Source: Amoeboaphelidium protococcarum
Taxonomy: Eukaryota; Aphelidiomycota; Aphelidea
Direction of reading: 5' to 3'
Assembly (NCBI GenBank): GCA_023515745.1
Contig: JALECJ010000003.1
Location: 439,001-503,000, forward strand
DNA: 64,000 bases
Below, one piece after another: positions 28,937 to 39,764 of this stretch. The translations under genes were made by a program, and so were the position numbers. Numbering within the stretch: position 1 is the first letter of the stretch; each line of letters starts with the position of its first letter. The notes under the pieces were generated by a model, which made no database searches, was not told the DNA's origin, and saw only the letters and a list, made by a program, of their open reading frames with translations.

Positions 28937-29266
28937 TCATCTATTTATTATTGCGCTGATTTGGCTTTGATATGTTATATAGTTGCAAGTATTCATCACT
29001 TTTGAGCGTATGATTGAGAATTATGGAGTCAATTGTATTTAACGATAATAAACGGGTATATTTGTAACGATGGATGTATCTTTGAATTTTAATCTTCGTC
29101 GACTTAGTCGGTAATCAAAACTTCTCGGAGTTACGATGCATCTAGATCTTAACCATATTCTCAGTCTTTATCAAGCTACTAATAAATACACTATAAAAAA
29201 AACTTGGTAATGATACAAAAACATCTATTTCTCTCTTTTTTATCATCATTACCTTAATCATCATCA
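28937..29266. other. 330-bp convergent intergenic region
   Basis: AT-rich sequence between the convergent ends of SER3 and the unknown gene at 29267. No gene or notable repeat was found. Confidence 0.5.
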
Positions 29267-30461
29267 TCAACAATTTTAAGCCAAATTTACAAATGCTCTC
29301 CCGTCAGATCCAACATGAAAAGTCATATTAACGACTTCAGTAGCTGATGAAATGCATTTCGCACTCTAATATCTAAAACTGTCCGCCAGGACAAAAGGCT
29401 TGGAGGTGCAAACGACTATAGCATCATTCTGTGCTTTGTGATATGTCATAACATTGGATAGAAAGGTCAATTTACACATCTCCTATTCCTGAGAGAGAGC
29501 AATATCCAGGGCATCAATAGAGTCATGCTTTATCTCAGGTGATGACATGCTTGGCAGATGAGAGTTGCTGCTATTATTACTACCAATACCACAACTCTAT
29601 CCCATCGCATAACTACTAAATCCAAGGTTCAGACCAGCTTTACCGAGCAGTGCAAATGGGACCAACCGAGACCAGCCATCTTAGTCGGTGCTTCCACTTT
29701 GTAACATGTACCAAGACCCAATAAATGGGTGACGACGTTTGATCTCCTTGACAATGTCGTCACATGAGAGCCGGCTCATCAGGTGATGTCTAGAAGCGGA
29801 ATCGTGGTACTTGAGTCGAAGTGAGATGACATGCAGTACTTCTTCAACCACCACGGACACTGTGCGCTATATCAAACTCTCTTGCGTCATTATGACAGGC
29901 GGTGGTATACTTGAAGCTTTGGCTTTAATGTTTCTCAGGGGAGATCGCTGAACTTTGGCCTTTCTGACAGCACCTCCAGCAGCAGCAACAGTGGTCGTAG
30001 ATGAGTTCTACTTTTATCTGGCGATCGATGACTTGGATGACTATGCAACAGGAGCAGGAACGTTAAATAATTGAGGAGCAGTGGACTCTGGCGGTGCGGA
30101 CTACCGGTACTATTGGTGGTGATGATGATGACTCTAAACTTTGGGTGCAATCTACATTTTGACAGATATCACTTAATTACGAAATGAAAGAATTCAAACT
30201 TACGATCACTTGCTTCTTCACCACAAACTTGGGCAACTAATCAAACTTTCTATTCTAGTGGTGATGTTGATGTTGATGCTAGTGATGAAGCGATGAATCA
30301 ATCACCTACTAAATCTGCGGCAGCTATACCCCATTCATCCTGGACTACTGGGCGGATGACGATCCAGGGACGACAGGCGGCAAGTTTATCATCATCGCTG
30401 GAACACTTGAAACGACGACAGGAACGACACCGTCGATAACAGATTTTTGCTGAATCATCAT
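29267..30461 (-). CDS. Unknown protein with His/Gln-rich N-terminus, one intron, 380 aa
   Basis: Not recognised. Exon 1 (30204-30461) encodes a hydrophobic-to-Pro start, MMIQKSVIDGVVPVVVSS, and a His/Gln stretch. Exon 2 (29267-30151) begins with IAPKVQ and another His run. It then has a basic, Ser-rich linker (RKAKVQRSPLRNIKAK) and a folded-looking C-terminal domain near residues 195-375 (TVSVVVEEVLHVISLRLKYH, DIVKEIKRRHPFIGSWYML, EMCKLTFLSNVMTYHKAQ, a final ATEVVNMTFHVGSDGRAFVNL). The 52-nt intron (30152-30203) has GTAAGT and TGTAG, and removing it restores one frame; without it the downstream frame is Cys-rich nonsense. The RSP sites suggest phospho-regulation. It ends in TGA. Confidence 0.68.
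30152..30203 (-). other. Spliceosomal intron, 52 nt
   Basis: On the minus strand it runs from GTAAGT to ATGTAG between complete codons (phase 0). It interrupts the unknown gene at 29267-30461. Confidence 0.85.
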
Positions 30462-31351
30462 TGTTACAGTCGATGTAATATATAACTCGGCTGATCTACT
30501 TTAATATATCTATAAGAATAAAATGGAGGTTTTAAATGTGTGCAGATTTATACTAGCGATAGTGTCTACTTGTAAAAAGAAGAAGAGAGGAAGTGAGTGT
30601 GTGCAAGTTTGGTAAGTTTCCCATTCTCAGAGAGTGTGTGTGTGCGCTCTCTAGTCATTGTTTGTTTGCACCCGATCGTGTTTCTTTGGCTCACGCGACA
30701 TTACACAACGGGGCCGGCCGTTTCACCGATCATCGTCACCGAAAGTCATGCCGAGGGAACGGTTCTCGGTGCAGTGAAACACCCACTACATTCGGCCTTA
30801 TTAATTAAACAATTCGGCTATTGCTGTTGCTTAGCATTATATAAGTTGATCTGGATAAATTCTCAAACCTTATGAGGTCCCTATCAATAGATATAAGCTT
30901 TCATTGTCTCTCTTCTCTATTAAATCGATGAGTGATGATGCAAGTATGATCGAAGGCAAAATCTTGCGGGTGTTGAGTCGAGATTTCAGTCAGGTTGTGT
31001 CAACTCTACCCTGTAACCGTTTGAGCAGACAGGAACAGGGAGGAAGCGTCTTAGCACTGATTGCTTTGAAACAATACGATAATTTTTTCCTCCTTATCAT
31101 TTGTTGAGCGTATGTTCTGGAGACGAGTAGCTTAAGATTGACAGATACTATGCGTACATTTACATTAGTTTTGCGCTTATTTGATTTTACACAGTGTAAA
31201 GAGCGAAGTTAATACTTGGTGTTGCCACCTGGTACGGTACAAAGTGATGATCAATAAATTTTTTAAATTTAGACTCTTCTTCACTTTTTATTTTTGACGT
31301 AGAGTCGTACATCGTAACTGCAATCAAACTCGCATCAAGATATCAAGAAGC
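30462..31351. other. 890-bp intergenic region with a possible very small gene
   Basis: The largest gene-poor stretch besides 4963-5917. A locally GC-rich patch near 30690-30790 includes GGGGCCGGCCG. A 59-codon ATG-to-TGA frame at 30928-31107 is open but contains no recognised motif (see finding). The rest is AT-rich. Confidence 0.5.
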
Positions 31352-32074
31352 ATGCCTGTAGATGAAATAAAAGTTGATCACCTGGTAAATGTCGAACTGC
31401 AATAGTTGGGTGTCTAGTAGATAAAACCAGCATCATTGAAGGATGATGAGGAAACAGCAGTCGCTTAATCAGACTCTCATTAGAAGAACAAATCAATTTT
31501 CGAGATATATTGGTAGAAAATACTGGCAAGGTATCCTCCACACGAGAAAGATGTCTTTTAGATTCCAATACGCCATCCATATCCCGAGAGTTGGGTCAAT
31601 TTGCCATTTCTGATTGTTGGTGCTTTCGCCACTATTACTGGCTTATTCTTCATTGTCTTCAACTCAAGTCCTGACGTCAAGATTTTACCTCAATCTGTGG
31701 GCGCGTCGGTCGTGTTGTTTTTCTGCGCGCCTAACACCGCTCTGACTTAGCCGAAAAATGCCGTTGTCGGTCAGTTGATAGGCGCATTTTGTGGAATTGC
31801 TGCTCGTAATATGGTACCTTCAAATGATCTGAATTGGCTATCTGGCAGCATTGCCGTCACTCTTACTTGTATAATAACGTATCTCACAAACACGATTTAT
31901 CCGCCTGCCGGTGCGACTGCTTTGAACGCGAGTACTTTAGCTGTTCTGCCTAGGTGGAGCGGCTTCTTTTACCTGTTCGTACCAGCTCTTCTTATGGAAA
32001 TGTTCATGTTGATCATGTGTCTCCTCATCAATAATTTATCACCACACCGCCATTACCCGAATTATTGGTTATGA
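31352..32074 (+). CDS. HPP-family integral membrane protein
   Basis: A 240-residue protein of the HPP family (named for a His-Pro-Pro motif), found in bacteria, plants and fungi; some members are linked to nitrite transport in plastids. The polar, Gln-rich N-terminus contains a conserved-looking block (ARYPPHEKDVFQIPIRHPYP). Four or more membrane helices follow: LPFLIVGAFATITGLFFIVF, ASVVLFFCAPNTALTQPKNAV, LIGAFCGIAARN, SIAVTLTCIITYLTNT, FFYLFVPALLMEMFMLIMCL. The QPKN motif is present. The signature reads IYPPAGATAL, with Tyr in place of the name-giving His. The start is the first ATG, and seven UAR codons fall in the N-terminal third. A terminal TGA follows YPNYWL. Confidence 0.88.
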
Positions 32075-32293
32075 ATGAATGCTTTACACTAGATATATAT
32101 TGTCCGCCAGTAATTTTTAATCCTCGAACTTTCTTATCACGAACTTTATCTCAACTCTTTTTATAGGCAGATGATGGATCGAAGCGAAGATTTCTGATTT
32201 TTCTTTTCGCCGTACGCAGAGCCGCTGTTAGGCATTCTTTTAATTCATAGTACGTAATAGTAGTAAACTAAACATACCTTTAGGCAACGTAAA

Positions 32294-34525
32294 ATGCAGA
32301 AAAGGCTCTCGCTTTTAAATAAACTTCACCGTGGAAGTCTGGCTAGATTCTAGTCCACAGTTAAGGATGCTCCTCCACAGACGATTGAGGTGTTCGTGGA
32401 CGGAAAGTCTGTGAAAGTGCACCCTGGTTCTGCTCTGATTTAGGCTTGTGAAAAGGCTGGAGCTGTTATTCCAAGATTTTGTTATCATGAGAGACTGGCC
32501 GTTGCAGGTAATTGTAGAATGTGTCTGGTAGAGGTGGAGAAGGTACCGAAGCCTGTCGCTTCCTGTGCTTACCCCATCATGAACGGGATGAAAGTGTTCA
32601 CCAACACTCCGATGGTTCACAAGGCCAGGGAGGGGATCATGGAATTTCTGCTCAGCAATCATCCACTCGACTGCCCTATTTGTGATTAAGGTGGTGAATG
32701 TGATTTGTAGGATTAGAGCATTAGGTACGGAAGTGATCGCGGTCGGTTCCGTGAGGTTGATGGTAAGCGCGCCGTTGAGGACAAAGATTTTGGTCCTCTG
32801 GTGAAGACGTCCATGAATAGATGTATCCACTGCACTCGCTGCGTTAGATTCGCCAATGAAGTGGCTGGTGCTGAAGAGCTAGGAACTTCTGGTAGAGGTA
32901 ACTAGATGTAGATTGGCACTTACATTGAGAAGACGATCAACTCTGAAATGTCTGGCAATATCATTGACCTGTGTCCTGTCGGTGCGCTCACATCCAAGCC
33001 ATATGAATTCAAGTCCAGGCCATGGGAGTTGAAGAAGACTGAGAGTGTCGATGTCCTAGATGCTCTTGGTAGTAATATTCGCGTGGACTCAAGAGGTACC
33101 GAGGTGTTGAGAATATTGCCGCGCACCAATGATGATATCAATGAGGAGTGGATCAATGACAAGACTCGGTTCGCGTATGATGGTCTGAAGAGATAGAGAT
33201 TAACTGCTCCGCTTGTCAAGTAGGCAGATGGTTCATTCTAGTAGGTCACGTGGAAGAATGCCTTGCAATTGGTAGCGGATAAGTTAAAGTCGGTGAAACC
33301 TGCTCAGATTACTGCGGTGGCTGGTTAATTGGCTGACGTTGAATCTATGCTGTCTTTGAAAGATCTTTTGTCGTTGTTTGGATCTAACAATTTCAGACTT
33401 GATGGATAGTATTTGCAGCAGGATTCTATGCCTGTTTGGAGCGCTGATCTGAGAAGTAATTACCTGTTTAACAGCTAGATTAAGAATGTTGAACTTGCGG
33501 ATGCCATCTTATTGATCGGTTGCAATCCTAGACACGAAGCTGCTGGACTTAATGTGCGCATTAGAAAGAACTGGCTGAGATATTCTTTGCAGGTTGGTCT
33601 GGTTGGACCTCAAGTGGATTTGACTTACGATTATGATCATATTGGCAAGTCTTTGAATGCGCTTAGCTCTTTGGAGAAGCACAAGTTTTTCAGCACCTTA
33701 TCCAAGGCACAGAAGCCAATGATAGTTATGGGTAGTTCTGTCATGGATAGACCAGATACATCAGCAGTGTTGTAGTAAGTGGCAACTTTGTCAAAGAAAA
33801 TTCCTAATCTTGTTACTGAGCAATGGAATGGATTTAATGTTCTATGGAGAAACGCATCTAGTGCCGGTGCTGCAGATGTTGGATTCGTTCCTAATCACAA
33901 ATCCACGCCTCTGAGTGAAAGCAAGTTGGTGTACCTGCTGAATGCTGATCAGCTGCCACCTAAGTCCATCCCTGAAGATGCATTTGTCATCTATCAGGGG
34001 CATCACGGTGACGAGGGTGCTGCATTGGCTGATGTTGTCCTACCTGGCTGTGCATATACCGAGAAGTCTGCCGAGTACGTCAACACTGAAGGCCGTCCAT
34101 AGATGACAAAGGCTGCGATTACCGCTTTAGGAAGTGCCAAAGAGGACTGGAAGATTGTGAGGGCTCTGTCTGAAATTGCCGGAAAACCATTACCGTATGA
34201 TGAGTATTATTCTCTGAGAGATCGTCTGAGGGAAGTCGCGCCACACATGGTGAATTACGGTCTGGTGGAGCAGAGCACTTTTGGTCAGCTGTCATTGGAT
34301 TCGTGGAAGGAATTGGCTGGCAAGAGCAAGATGTCTTCTAATGATATTCAGCTACCTATCTAGGACTTTTACATGACTGATGTTATTAGCCGTTTTAGTA
34401 TGACCATGGCTAAATGCAGTGTAGCATTTACTTAAGGCAGAAGTGCGGGCTAGAAGAATTACACCAAGTTGGAGAGTGCTGGCTAGTCTTAACAATAGCA
34501 CTAATAGTAGTCTTAGTAGCACTGA
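32294..34525 (+). CDS. NDUFS1: NADH dehydrogenase 75-kDa iron-sulphur subunit (complex I)
   Basis: The largest subunit of the complex I matrix arm; it carries a 2Fe-2S and two 4Fe-4S clusters on the electron path from NADH. The 743-residue precursor starts with a mitochondrial presequence ([18 protein letters not shown]). Cluster ligands are visible in [15 protein letters not shown] then ASCAYP, in [18 protein letters not shown], and in [10 protein letters not shown] with a later DLCPVGAL. The molybdopterin-oxidoreductase-like region follows ([50 protein letters not shown]). The C-terminus ends in a Gln-rich tail written almost wholly in UAR codons. No introns. It shows that this organism, unlike baker's yeast, keeps complex I. 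Confidence 0.98.
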
Positions 34526-34565
34526 ATTAAATAAAAGAAGATTTCCTGAGGAGTTTTATATTTAT

Positions 34566-35966
34566 TCATCTATTCACTAGTTCATTGATCAACTCAGGTT
34601 AAACATCAGCAATGCCACCTCCGCTGCTTATAATCTTGGATCGAATAACCGCATCTTCACCACCAGATACCATAATACCATGATTCCAGTCAACGCTGAA
34701 CACTTTATCAACATTGTCCAAATTACCAGCCGTCTAAACATGAGCACTTGATCCAGAGTGAAACACAGACAGCGCAGATCTACTTCGAACATCCCAAAGC
34801 TTGACCGATCCATCATAGGAGGAGCTTGCAAAATTGTACTGACTGGATGGATTCCATTTAACACTGCTTACCCAGCTAGAATGAGCACGGTTCATCTTGA
34901 CAATCTAAGTGAACTCATCGTGACCGCCGCTGCTCTAACCCCAAACGCGGATGTCTCCATTACTACAGCCGGCTACCAACACACCAGACACTGGATGCAC
35001 ATCAGCACACAGGACAGAGTGATCGCAATTAATAATCTACTACGCACTCTGAATCTCCAAGTCCCAGATCCGTATCGTGTTATCTATACTAGCAGATACA
35101 ATTTTGCCAGCATTGCGGCCAGACATAAACTTTAGACTTACTACTGCTCCAGTATGACCATCCAGATTCAAAATAGGACGAGTAATTGGCATGGAATCAA
35201 ATTTCTATTTTTTGACATTATCGTCACTTGGATTCTCTGAAGACACTTCTACAGAAGATGGAACCTCATAAATGCTCACTGAACCAGAAAATTATCCCAC
35301 CGCAATAGATTTACCATCAAGACTGAACGCTACGCTTTCAACTGAATCTGACAATGGACCAATTTAACCACACATCTACAAATCAGAGCCATTGTACGCG
35401 TAAATCCTAACTAATCTATCCAAAGACCCGGTGGCAATTAAGATTTCACTATCGCCAGAGACGGTTGACTCCTGAACCTGACAGATACATAACGCTTTGA
35501 TGGCCATTTACGAGTCTTTAGCAGATGCTTTGAGTCTAAGATTACTATCAGAGCCTCTAAATAGGACATTAAGCGATCCATCAAAAGAAGTGGACACTAT
35601 CAAGTCCTTTGATACAATTTAAACGCGACTTATCCAATCGTCCATCAAAATCTCTGACGCGCCACGCTCACCGCCAGACTGTAAACCATAAATCACGGTA
35701 ATCTTGATCGTATTCTCCAGTGAAAGCTAATTTTTAAGTATATAAGACTATAGTGTGGTGTTCAAGAGAGTACCATCAATGAGAAACTAAAATTATACAG
35801 ATTAATTGTTATCAAAAGACTGGAGCAAGTGTTTAACGACCTGATTCAATCCAGCTGGGCCAACTTCAGTAGGAACGCGTAAAGGTAACTGCGGAATGCC
35901 TGCAACCTCTTGACTTTCAAACACAATTTACACCGCCTTTTAACCGCCATTGATGCTTTCACTCAT
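34566..35966 (-). CDS. YTM1: WDR12/Ytm1, WD40 ribosome-biogenesis factor
   Basis: A partner of Erb1/Bop1 and Nop7/Pescadillo in the PeBoW complex; its N-terminal ubiquitin-like NLE domain is pulled by the AAA protein Rea1/Midasin to release the complex. The 466-residue product has the NLE domain near residues 10-80 (VQIVFESQEV, PQLPLRVPTEVGPAGLNQVVKHL, FDFLIDGTLL-like). Seven or so WD repeats follow, such as DDWISRVQIV, SVAFSLDGKSIAVGQFSGSV, LDGHTGAVVSLKFM, HSVLCADVHPVSGVLVAGCSNG and HSSWVSSVKWNPSSQYNFASSS. A short tail follows the last blade. The start ATG and TGA are clear. It converges on NDUFS1 only 40 bp away. Confidence 0.94.
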
Positions 35967-36559
35967 ATTTATATTATTAAATTTTATTTTATTTGATTGA
36001 TATGACTGCGTTTATATCGGAATAATATTTCCAAGACAGGAAGAGTTAAAGGGGGACTTAAATATTTTTTCATCTTTTTCAGTTTCAAATCTTAATCACA
36101 ACCGCTTTTGGATCAATTGAGAAAGCATCATCTGCAGTCCTATTTGGGGGTTCCAAATGTAAAGTACTCAAATGTTTAAATGATTCATCTTTGAAACGAT
36201 GCAAGTTGGTCAAATTTATTAATCAGCATGAGATCAACTTCAGTAGTAATAAAGGAAGATGTGATTGCATTGTACCGCCGCTTTTCATGCTCTGTTGATC
36301 GCGCGTTGATTTTTGAATCTTTTCGTCGCGTTGTCGTTCCGGTCGGATATTGTTCGTTCGTTGGCGGTTTGGCGGTGGAGAACTTTACCGTGTCTGTGGC
36401 AAAATCGTCTGTTCATCTAATATCTGTTGAAGTGTATCATTATTCACATCTTTATTTGGCTGAGGTGCTTTTAAGAGTTCTCTTATTCCTTTCGCTCTTT
36501 GGATCTATCAAGATTTATATATTGATATATTGACAACTTTGGGAAATTAGTAAAATCAT
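35967..36559. other. 593-bp divergent intergenic region between YTM1 and the Fray-like kinase
   Basis: No supported gene. A 101-codon TGA-terminated open stretch at 36228-36536 has no UAR codon and no family motif and is probably chance. GC-rich islands (GATCGCGCG near 36300, TGGCGGTTTGGCGG near 36362) may be promoter elements. Confidence 0.45.
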
Positions 36560-38593
36560 ATGAGCTCAAGCGTATAGCCGAAAGGTGTGCTAAGTAGACA
36601 AGATTCGGAAGATGTTAGAAGTGAGTAGTAGGATATGGTCGCTCCCCTTCCCACGACTGCCGCTAGTTAGTTGGTATCTCAGTACTCATACTCCACACCC
36701 AGTGGTGGTACTTCGCATTCGAATTATACTACTGCATAGAGTAATACATCTGGTTCTGCTGTGTAAGGAGCCAATGTCGCTGGTCAGTAGTCTTCCATTT
36801 AGCCGAGTACTAGTTCTGGTGGTCTCTTTTAGTCAATGATGTCCGTCGGTGCCATCAGTGTTAAGAGCAATGCTCCATCTAGTGCATCAACTAGTCGACA
36901 AGCATCATAAATGTCCGTTGACAGTGCTACATAGCAGGAACCACCATATTCGCTTCATATCGAGGACTACCAAGTGCAAAAAGTTATCGGATTTGGCTCA
37001 TCGGCCTCGGTGCATGTAGCCCTGTATAAACCTTTGAACAAGTAGGTGGCGATTAAAGTTATTGAACTGGATTAGTTTGAGCGAAATTAGATCGATGAGT
37101 TGCGCAAAGAGTTACAGGTTATGACACTGTCTAGACATCCGAATCTGCTCCCGGTGAAGGGGTCTTTTGTGGTAGAGAGTAAGCTGTATATTGTGACCCC
37201 GCTGTGCTATGCCGGCTCATGTCTTGATATTATGAAATGTGCTTTCACTGATGGACTGGATGAAGGTGCCATCTCTTGCATTCTCAAGTAGGCCCTGTAA
37301 GGATTGGAGTATCTGCACAAGACTGGACTTATACACAGAGACGTGAAATCTGGTAATCTTCTGATGGAGGAGGACGGTACGGTGCGGCTTGCAGATTTTG
37401 GAGTGTCCGCCTCCCTATATGATGTCGGTGATCGAGGAAAGTTGAGAAAAACCTTTGTGGGGACACCGTGTTGGATATCGCCGGAGATTGTGTAGCAGAC
37501 AGGTTATAATCAGAAGACTGACATATGGTCTTTTGGTATTACTGCGCTGGAACTGGCTCATGGTCGAGCACCATTCTCCAAGTTCCCGCCAATGAAGGTG
37601 TTGATGATGACCTTGTAGAATGATCCTCCGACACTGGATAGAAACAATAGCAAGCGAAAATTTACTAGGACGTTCAAGGATATGATTGACTCTTGTCTCA
37701 TTAAAGATCCGGCCAAGAGACCATCTTCTGATAAATTGCTGCAACATTCCTTTTTCAGGCATGCCAAGAAGAAGCAGTATCTGGTGGATGTGATCATAAG
37801 TAAAATTCCTCCTGTTGTAGATCGCCCACATAAAGAGCCTAAAGTTGTGATGCAGGAGTAGATGGAGGAGTAGAGTTGGGATTTTGATGATGTTGATGTT
37901 GCCAAGTTGACTTTAGGCAAAGATGAGATTTATAGTGATGGATCGAATGAAGTGAGTCCGTACGCATCAGATGAAGCTCTGAGCTCTGGAGCGCAATCAC
38001 GCGATAGGAGTGCAAGCAGCGTGCGAGGTTAAGCTCAAGATTTTGTAATGTCCCCGAGTGGTGGTGCTGGTTCTGAAGCTCAGACTCCGGCATCAACTTA
38101 GCAGTAGAAGAAGGGAAGATTTGTGGTGGATGTCCCCTCTCAGCAACACTCTGCTTCTCAGTAGCAGCATCATCATCAGTAGAGTAGCTCTGTCGCTAGT
38201 TCTGCCCGTGATGGTGATGGATTCGGTGGTGTTTTATCATAAGCGAGTTCTTATCCAGCATCTGCCAAGTAATCTATAAGCAGTTCTGTTGGACACGCAT
38301 CAGCTGTAGGCCTAGGACTGATGAATGCAGAAGACAATTTAAATGGAGATGGAAAAGGACATCATTTGCCTTCACAGGAACATCATCATTAGCAGTAGTC
38401 ATCAGTGTAACAATAACCGCAATAGTAATAGTAGTAGCAGTAGCCAAATGCAACTGTTATGCAGCCTAATATAACTGCTCCATCAGCATCTGAGGTGAAG
38501 AAGGGCCGATTCTCGGTGATTAAAGATACGATCAAGGACACTATTAAAGACAGTCTTTTGAGTAGCGGAGGTGGCGGGCACAATGCAAAATGA
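36560..38593 (+). CDS. Ste20-like kinase of the Fray/OSR1-SPAK group
   Basis: A 677-residue Ser/Thr kinase related to animal OSR1/SPAK, which act in osmotic stress and ion-transport control. The Ser/Gln-rich N-terminus starts at the ATG at 36560 and spans about 130 residues. The kinase domain (about 135-400) has [44 protein letters not shown] and [14 protein letters not shown]; the VGTPCW activation loop is characteristic. The tail is long, low-complexity and Gln/His/Ser-rich, with two KKGRFxV motifs (RFVV near residue 520, RFSV near 650). No CCT/PF2 domain is evident. The last residues form IKDT repeats ([12 protein letters not shown]). Under the standard code the tail would contain dozens of stops. 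Confidence 0.88.
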
Positions 38594-38913
38594 CCATGAC
38601 AATTGAAATATATTTTATTGATAAATTGCGCATAGCTGGTATGTCTATTTTTGTCGATATCAATTGCCATCACTGCGCTATAACTGTAAGATGCTTATTC
38701 TGCTGTTTCGGTAATGTCAGCCAAACTCCGATCTCTCGCTCTCTCTTCGTCTCTCTCTCTTTCTCTCTCCAGTTACGGTCGCTGAGTTTTCATCGCTCAT
38801 TCCCTCACCTGAAGAACTGGAGAGGAATCGCTTTGTTTCAATTTATCTCTTTACTTTACACACTCTTTCATAGCGTTGAATCGATCAAATTAAAATTTCA
38901 AGTCAAGTTCAAA
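38594..38913. other. 320-bp intergenic region, coactosin promoter with CT-rich tract
   Basis: It lies between the kinase stop and the coactosin start. A CT-rich tract at about 38732-38771 sits roughly 150 bp upstream of the ATG, followed by more AT-rich sequence. Confidence 0.6.
38732..38771 (+). promoter_or_regulatory. Pyrimidine (CT)-rich tract upstream of coactosin
   Basis: About 40 bases of nearly pure CT dinucleotides on the plus strand. Such tracts occur in promoters of strongly expressed genes in fungi, and actin-binding proteins are usually abundant. The regulatory role is inferred. Confidence 0.4.
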
Positions 38914-39556
38914 ATGGCTACCATTTCTGTAAGTCTCTACTCTCCGGTAGCGAACTATATCTTATCGCTGTATATGTCATTTGTAGGAGAATAGAAAAGA
39001 AATTGAGGCTGCTTACTAGGATGTTCGGTAAGTTGCAAATGTTTCGTAGTCAGTTTCTTTCATGATGTTGTATGCTGTGTGTATCGGCTTGTAGTGATGA
39101 TAAGACTCCTACCACTTTTGTCATTCTTGAGTATGTTGAGGGCAAGGAGCAGTTGAAGGTTGCTCAGAAAGGTATGTCTTGATACTTTCCTGGCTCTTCT
39201 CAAACTCACATTACTGCTCTGTCATTTATCGTCAATGTACTGTAGGTTCTGGTGACTGGAAAGAGGTTGTGTCCCATCTGAAGGAGGACTAGGCTCAGTT
39301 CGCCTTTGTCCGTTATGTCTACTCCAACGATCCAATGTCTCACCGTGCAAAGTTTGTGTTCGTCGCCTGGTGCGGTCCACAGGTGAAGGTAATGCGCAAG
39401 GCCAAGTTGACTGTGCAGATTGCCGATGTCAAGACTGTGTTCAAGAACTTTGCTGTTGAAGTGCAGACTGGCGATCTTGAGGATCTTGAGGAGGGCAAGG
39501 TGTTGAAGTTGATCAAGAAGGCTGGAGGTGCTTCTTACGACGGTCAGGCATCTTGA
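38914..39556 (+). CDS. COTL1: Coactosin-like actin-binding protein (ADF-H domain)
   Basis: A 147-residue ADF-homology protein that binds F-actin and counters capping. Four exons: 38914-38928, 38987-39027, 39095-39171 and 39246-39556. The joined product reads MATIS, then ENRKEIEAAYQDVRDDKTPT, SHLKEDQAQFAFVRY, DPMSHRAKFVFVAWCGPQV, VFKNFAVEVQTGDLEDLEEG, ending KKAGGASYDGQAS. The KKAGGAxYD ending and RAKFVFVAW segment are coactosin signatures. Introns of 58, 67 and 74 nt all begin GTAAGT or GTATGT and end TGTAG. It is the most intron-rich small gene here. Coactosins occur in animals, amoebae and early fungi and suggest an organism with amoeboid or actin-based motility. Confidence 0.95.
38929..38986 (+). 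other. Coactosin intron 1, 58 nt
   Basis: From GTAAGT to TTGTAG, phase 0, after only five codons. Confidence 0.88.
39028..39094 (+). other. Coactosin intron 2, 67 nt
   Basis: From GTAAGT to TTGTAG. It splits the Arg codon (CG|T) of the VRDD segment. Confidence 0.9.
39172..39245 (+). other. Coactosin intron 3, 74 nt
   Basis: From GTATGT to CTGTAG. It splits a Gly codon (G|GT). Confidence 0.9.
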
Positions 39557-39764
39557 ATACTGTATACTCCTCCTCCGATGATAGTTGAGAAATTGCTGGA
39601 TTTAATGGAATTTAATCTAGCTAATTGTTGAATGCGATAGGTGAATGGATAAACGAAAAATTAAAGGGTTTTTTGTTGAAATTTGCCATATTCTAATTAA
39701 TTTCTCTTTACTTAACAAACTGTTCTCAAAATTTATATTTTAATTACCTGTCGGCAATAAAATA

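Noticed and set aside
30593-30870. Overlapping Cys/His-rich short frames near 30.6-30.9 kb
   Set aside because: Low-complexity GT-rich start, no motif and conflicting frames. They look like random open frames in a GC-richer patch.
36228-36536. A 101-codon frame as a gene
   Set aside because: No family resemblance and no UAR codons; it lies in a divergent promoter region, so chance is likely.
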